Position numbers and translations under genes: made by a program. The notes below the pieces were generated by a model. The model was not told the DNA's origin, did not search any database, and worked only from the letters and a program-made list of their open reading frames with translations. From contig NC_134995.1 of the NCBI RefSeq assembly GCF_050947335.1, positions 11,012,501 to 11,076,500 on the forward strand: DNA of 64,000 nt, given 5' to 3'. Positions within the stretch are counted from its first letter, which is position 1; each line of letters starts with the position of its first letter. Below are positions 60,001-64,000 of this stretch, piece by piece. The DNA is from Megachile rotundata. Lineage: Eukaryota; Arthropoda; Insecta; Hymenoptera; Megachilidae.

Positions 60001-63000
60001 ACCGACTTCTCCGGGGCGGACGCCGCGATCTGCAGGACCCTCGCTCCGCCGAATCTTCGCACGCATCAGTACGACTCTCGGTACGTTCTCGTCGACGCTC
60101 GCTACCCTCGGAAAATGCTGCGAACGCTTCTCGAAAGACCGTTTTCAGGTGGCTGAACGACCCGCAATTCGTCGGCAGCTTCGAAACCGAGGATCACGTG
60201 TACTTCTTGTTCCGAGAGTCGGCCGTCGAGTACATCAACTGCGGCAAAGTATGGATCTCGATACGTGTTTTCTAGGAACCGCTTCGTTACGTCTGCTCTG
60301 GCTTTCAGAAAATCTACTCGAGAATAGCGCGAGTCTGCAAGAACGACCGCGGCGGGCAGATCATGATGAGGGAAGTGTGGACTACTTTTAGCAAGGCGCG
60401 GTTGAACTGCTCCCTCCCTGGCGAGTTTCCCTTTTATTACGACGAGATTCAAGGCGCGGTCTATCATCCGGAAGAGGACACGGTTTACGCGACGTTCACC
60501 ACGCCCACGTAAGTACAAACCGAACAGCAAAGGGTCGTTTCACGTTCGTTTCGTGTCTTTTTTTCCCATGTCTGCGCTTCTCGCTCGATAGGATCGGCCT
60601 CGTGGATTTCTATCGAAGGGGTAGGTAGAGGAGGTTCGAGAGGCGAAAGCAGTCGCGCGTGCGAGAAGGAGAAACGTCTAATCGGTGCGGGTTGTCGCGT
60701 ATTTTTAGCAACGGAATCGCCGGCTCAGCGATCTGCGCGTTCAACATGTCGGCCATCACCGCCAGCTTCAACGGACCCTTCAAGCACCAAGAGAATTTGG
60801 GCGCCGCCTGGGAACGCAGACCCGTCCCACACCATGACCGACAGCGATGCAGTGTCTCCGCGAACATTCTGCCTCACGAAATCATAGACAACCAGAGGTA
60901 TCAGCTGATGGACGACGCCGTGCAGAGCACCACCTTGGAACCGCTTCGCACCACGATACTCGAGAGGTACACGCACATCGCGATCGACGTGACACCCACC
61001 AAGTTGCACCGCGGTGTCACCGTTCTCTACGTCGCCACGGACGTGGGCCTGATCAAGAAGATCTCGGTGCTGCCCAGAACGCGAGAGACCTGTATCGTCG
61101 AGGTGTGGGGTCCGCTGCCGTCGAACCCCACGGTGCTGCAATTCCTGAAGGACACGCAGAGCCTTTACGTCGGCACGGAAGTCGGTTTATTAAGGTACGT
61201 TTCTCATTTTTAACCCTTCGACTCGATATCGCTTTGCGTTTTGGTGGGTTGAGTGTGATTCGACATCGTTTTGTGTTCTGGTGCATCCTGTATCAAGCTT
61301 CACTCGACAATGTCTCAATTGCAGGCATTTATTGGTTTAATATTATTTGTAAGACCCGTTATATGTTTATTATAATTTCTTGAAGTGTGAATGGAGTGAA
61401 TGAAGGTGCTGCGGGGACAAATGATCGTGGAAATGTATGAATGCCGTTAATGTTTAATTGATTCGTTACCAGTCCTTTGCCATCCTTGAATTGTAAAAGA
61501 CGCACTGGTGCTTCTTTAAAAGTGTTTTAAAAGATTCAATAAAATATTTAAATACTGTCCCATTAAATAAATGTTTAAAGTAGTTGGAAGTGCTGTAAAA
61601 TCTTAATCTAAATGAGATAAGATGAGAGCTACAGTGTAGCTGGTACGAAATTGCGAATGCAGCGCGGTCCAGCTGGACCGAAACGGTGAAGAGCGTTCGG
61701 TCCGCAAAGGGTTAGAGTTCAAACAGCGTCAAAACCGATCTCATTTTCTTCTACAGAATACCAGCTGCTCAGTGCCATCGACATCGCAGTCGACGAGCGT
61801 GCCTGAACGCCCAGGAGCCCTACTGCGGCTGGAACGAGCACCTGATGAAGTGCGCCCCCGCCCCGAAGCAGAACCACTTGGCGAATCACTGGCACCAAGA
61901 GGTGACCAAGTGCCCGGTGCTCACGGATCCCGTGGACGGCGGTTGGGGCGCGTGGAGCCCGTGGTCACCGTGCCAACACGGCGTCGCGGAACAGTCCCGT
62001 TCGCGGTCGCATCCCCACGTGGGTCACTCTCGTTCCGAGCACGAGGTTGGTCCGTCCGGAGTGGACATCGAGAGATCGCACGAGCCGGCCGTCTCAATCG
62101 AAATGTGTTTTGTTGCCTAGAACGCGGACAGCTGTCAGTGTCAGACCCGCGAATGCGACAACCCGCCGCCGCAACACGGAGGCGCCGATTGTACGGGCAC
62201 CAGAGTAAGGGTGACCAACTGCACGGTTCACGGGGACTGGACGGCCTGGTCCGCTTGGTCCGCGTGTTCGCAGACCTGCGGCTTCGCTATGAAGACGCGA
62301 CGGAGGTCTTGCACGAATCCGGCACCCGCTTTCGGAGGTCGCGTCTGCGTCGGACACGATCACGACGATATCGTTTGCATAGACCTCCCGCCGTGTCCGA
62401 CGCCCGCCAAGGTGACGCCGCCGCCTCAGACCGGACAGTGGTCTCCTTGGGGTCCTTGGAACTCTTGTTCTCGACCCTGCAACGCCGGTAAGCGCCTCGA
62501 ACGTATTTCTTTATATTTGAAACCCATAGGCTCAGTCCAAAAGTTCGCGATCTAATCGTCTCGTGATTTAGGAATACGCATACGAAGAAGAACGTGCGAG
62601 AACCCGTCGCCGCGCAAGGGATCCACCGTCCTCGAGTGCAACGGATGCGACTTCCAGGTAAGCGAGTCACTGCTAGATCTCCGCCGACCTTCGATCTACC
62701 TCTTTCGTCGTCGTTAGGTCGAGGACTGTAACTCGCACCAGTGCGTCGAGACGAAAAGGTACTCCGGCTGGACCCCGTGGCTGGCAGCGAACGCCAGTTT
62801 GCAGAACGGTAACGTCGGATACGTCGAGAAACGGTTTCGATTCAGCTGCCGCGCTCAGACGGACGATCCTTCGAGCGTTCGGGTGCAACTGGCCAAGGAG
62901 GAGGAGCGTTACTGCAGAAACGACGGCTCCTGTCTGCGAGGGAACGCGAACCAGAACGGATACGCGGATCTCGCGACGGAGAGCGGATGGAGCGGATGGG

Positions 63001-64000
63001 GCGAGTGGTCGTCGTGGAAACAATGCGATCGTCCCTGCGGCGGAGGCTCGCAGTACAGGGTAACTATCGCGTTCTCTTTCCTCGCTTATCGTTTTGTCCG
63101 TTCGCTGACTGTATCTCGAACGTAGGTCAGACAATGCGAATCGCCACCCTGCGACGGTGGTTCCTCGCTGCAAACCAGACTGTGCAACGCGCACCCGTGT
63201 CGAACGTACGCGTCCGACGGTACCGGTACAGGACCCACCACCGAAGGACAATGGTCCTGCTGGACCGACTGGTCCGAGTGCTCGGTCTCGTGCGGCTCCG
63301 GCGTCCGCACCAGAACCAGGGAGTGTTTGGGCCCGGAGAGCTGCGAGGGTCCCAGATTGGTGAGGGAAACATGCGAGATGCCGAGCTGCGAGTCGCTGCT
63401 CGGATGGGACGCCTGGTCCCGGTGGACGCCGTGCGGCGACGATCATCAGCAGCACCGGAAACGACAGTGCATTCAACGAGGACCTGGCGCGTGTCTGGGA
63501 TCGAGTCGGGAAACGCGCGATTGTCTGCCGGATTGCACAGAAAATGGTAAGTGGATGGTAAATAGAAAACGCAGAAAACGTGCTAATTTGTTCTCGTTTT
63601 CAGACGTGAACGCTCTACGCTCGAGCGTGGAGCATTCGGGAGCGACGATCGGAGCGGTGGTAGGTAGCTGCGTCGTCGGATTCGTTGTCGGCTTAGCTCT
63701 GACAGCGGTTCTAAGCTTCTGCTATCTGAAACGGAGGAAGCAGCGGATTCCAGGCAGCCCGCACTACATCAGCAAGCAAAACCCCTACGTAACGGTTCCG
63801 TTGAAAGAGGTAAGCGAAACCGTCGATTCGTCGTCGCGATTCGCATACAACAATTTTTCTTCTCGGTAGGTGAACGCGAAAAGACAGCCCAGCTTCTCCG
63901 GCAGCACGAACGGCACCGGAACGCTTCGCACGAAGAACAATCCGAACGTGAACGGTCTAGGTAGTCCCAAGCTGTACCCTAAGAGTCTGGACTACGAGTC
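57045..64000 (+). CDS. Sema5c: Semaphorin 5c (3' partial, runs off the window)
   Basis: Transmembrane guidance protein acting through plexins. Exons: 57045-57141, 58299-58395, 59599-59806, 59875-60080, 60149-60248, 60309-60508, 60709-61194, 61757-61982, 62121-62487, 62572-62657, 62718-63059, 63126-63546, 63604-63809, 63870 onward; about 1,057 residues seen. Signal peptide (about 1-20); Sema domain (about 35-470) with CGTYAFSPWC, GLFTGAPTDFSG, EDHVYFLFRE and YVATDVGLIKK; PSI module with EPYCGW; then a chain of thrombospondin type-1 repeats with tryptophan signatures such as WGAWSPWSPC, WTAWSAWSAC, WSPWGPWNSC, WSGWGEWSSW and WSCWTDWSEC, the order typical of class 5 semaphorins; a membrane helix near 959-986; and a cytoplasmic segment that is cut off. 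The donor after 61,982 (GTCGCG) is weak; an in-phase GTGGGT at 62,022 is an alternative. The donor GTATGG at 60,249 is also unusual. Confidence 0.92.
57640..57712 (+). repeat. GAC/GAA/GGA triplet-rich tract in Sema5c intron 1
   Basis: An imperfect run of GACGGCGACGAAGAAGGCGAAGAAGGAGGCGG is purine-rich on this strand. It lies in the 1.16-kb first intron and opens Lys/Ala- or Glu/Asp-rich frames that should not be taken as exons. Confidence 0.6.
61210..61714. mobile_element. Possible TTAA-type element in Sema5c intron 7
   Basis: The intron 61195-61756 contains TTAACCCTTCGACTCG at its left (TTAA 61210-61213) and GTCCGCAAAGGGTTAG at its right (61699-61714), the same CCCTT..AAGGG ends seen in elements D and B. 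The right TTAA is mutated to TTAG. The internal DNA is AT-rich, unlike the exons around it. The ends are short, so the call is moderate. Confidence 0.45.

Overview
The window is insect nuclear DNA, most likely from an aculeate hymenopteran (bee-like). The evidence is split-exon genes with short GT..AG introns, CpG-rich noncoding DNA full of TCG/CGA words, and insect-specific genes: an adipokinetic hormone, a CadN2-type cadherin, a CLIP-domain protease and Sema5c. The lineage call is an inference. All gene models were joined by hand from reading frames, splice consensus and phase; no alignment was run.

Layout. Positions 1-22,933 hold no gene I can support. They are either the upstream intergenic region or the 5' introns of the cadherin, and they carry several nested miniature inverted-repeat elements, a roughly 47-bp minisatellite and a 247-bp tandem repeat. 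Positions 22,934-29,006 (+) hold 14 exons of a short neural cadherin (CadN2-like) with a complete 3' end but missing its 5' exons. Positions 31,949-32,315 (+) encode the adipokinetic hormone precursor (peptide QLNFSTGW followed by GKR); its start codon is split by an intron. Positions 33,260-35,205 (+) encode a STARD7-type lipid-transfer protein. Positions 37,442-48,656 (+) hold a receptor guanylate cyclase locus with two separate signal-peptide-bearing N-terminal halves, both phase-compatible with one shared set of downstream exons, plus an internal candidate first exon. Positions 49,466-51,395 (-) encode a CLIP-domain trypsin-like protease. Positions 52,064-52,740 (-) encode a small secreted protein I do not recognise. 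Positions 57,045-64,000 (+) hold Sema5c, which runs off the right edge.

The genes do not form one pathway. Several act at the cell surface or outside the cell (cadherin, peptide hormone, receptor cyclase, protease, semaphorin); the lipid-transfer protein is intracellular. The least ordinary locus is the receptor guanylate cyclase. Its paired ligand-binding halves and internal start exon suggest three alternative products from one cyclase domain: two membrane receptors with different ligand-binding lobes and one soluble form. This is an inference from exon phases and homology, not a demonstrated fact.
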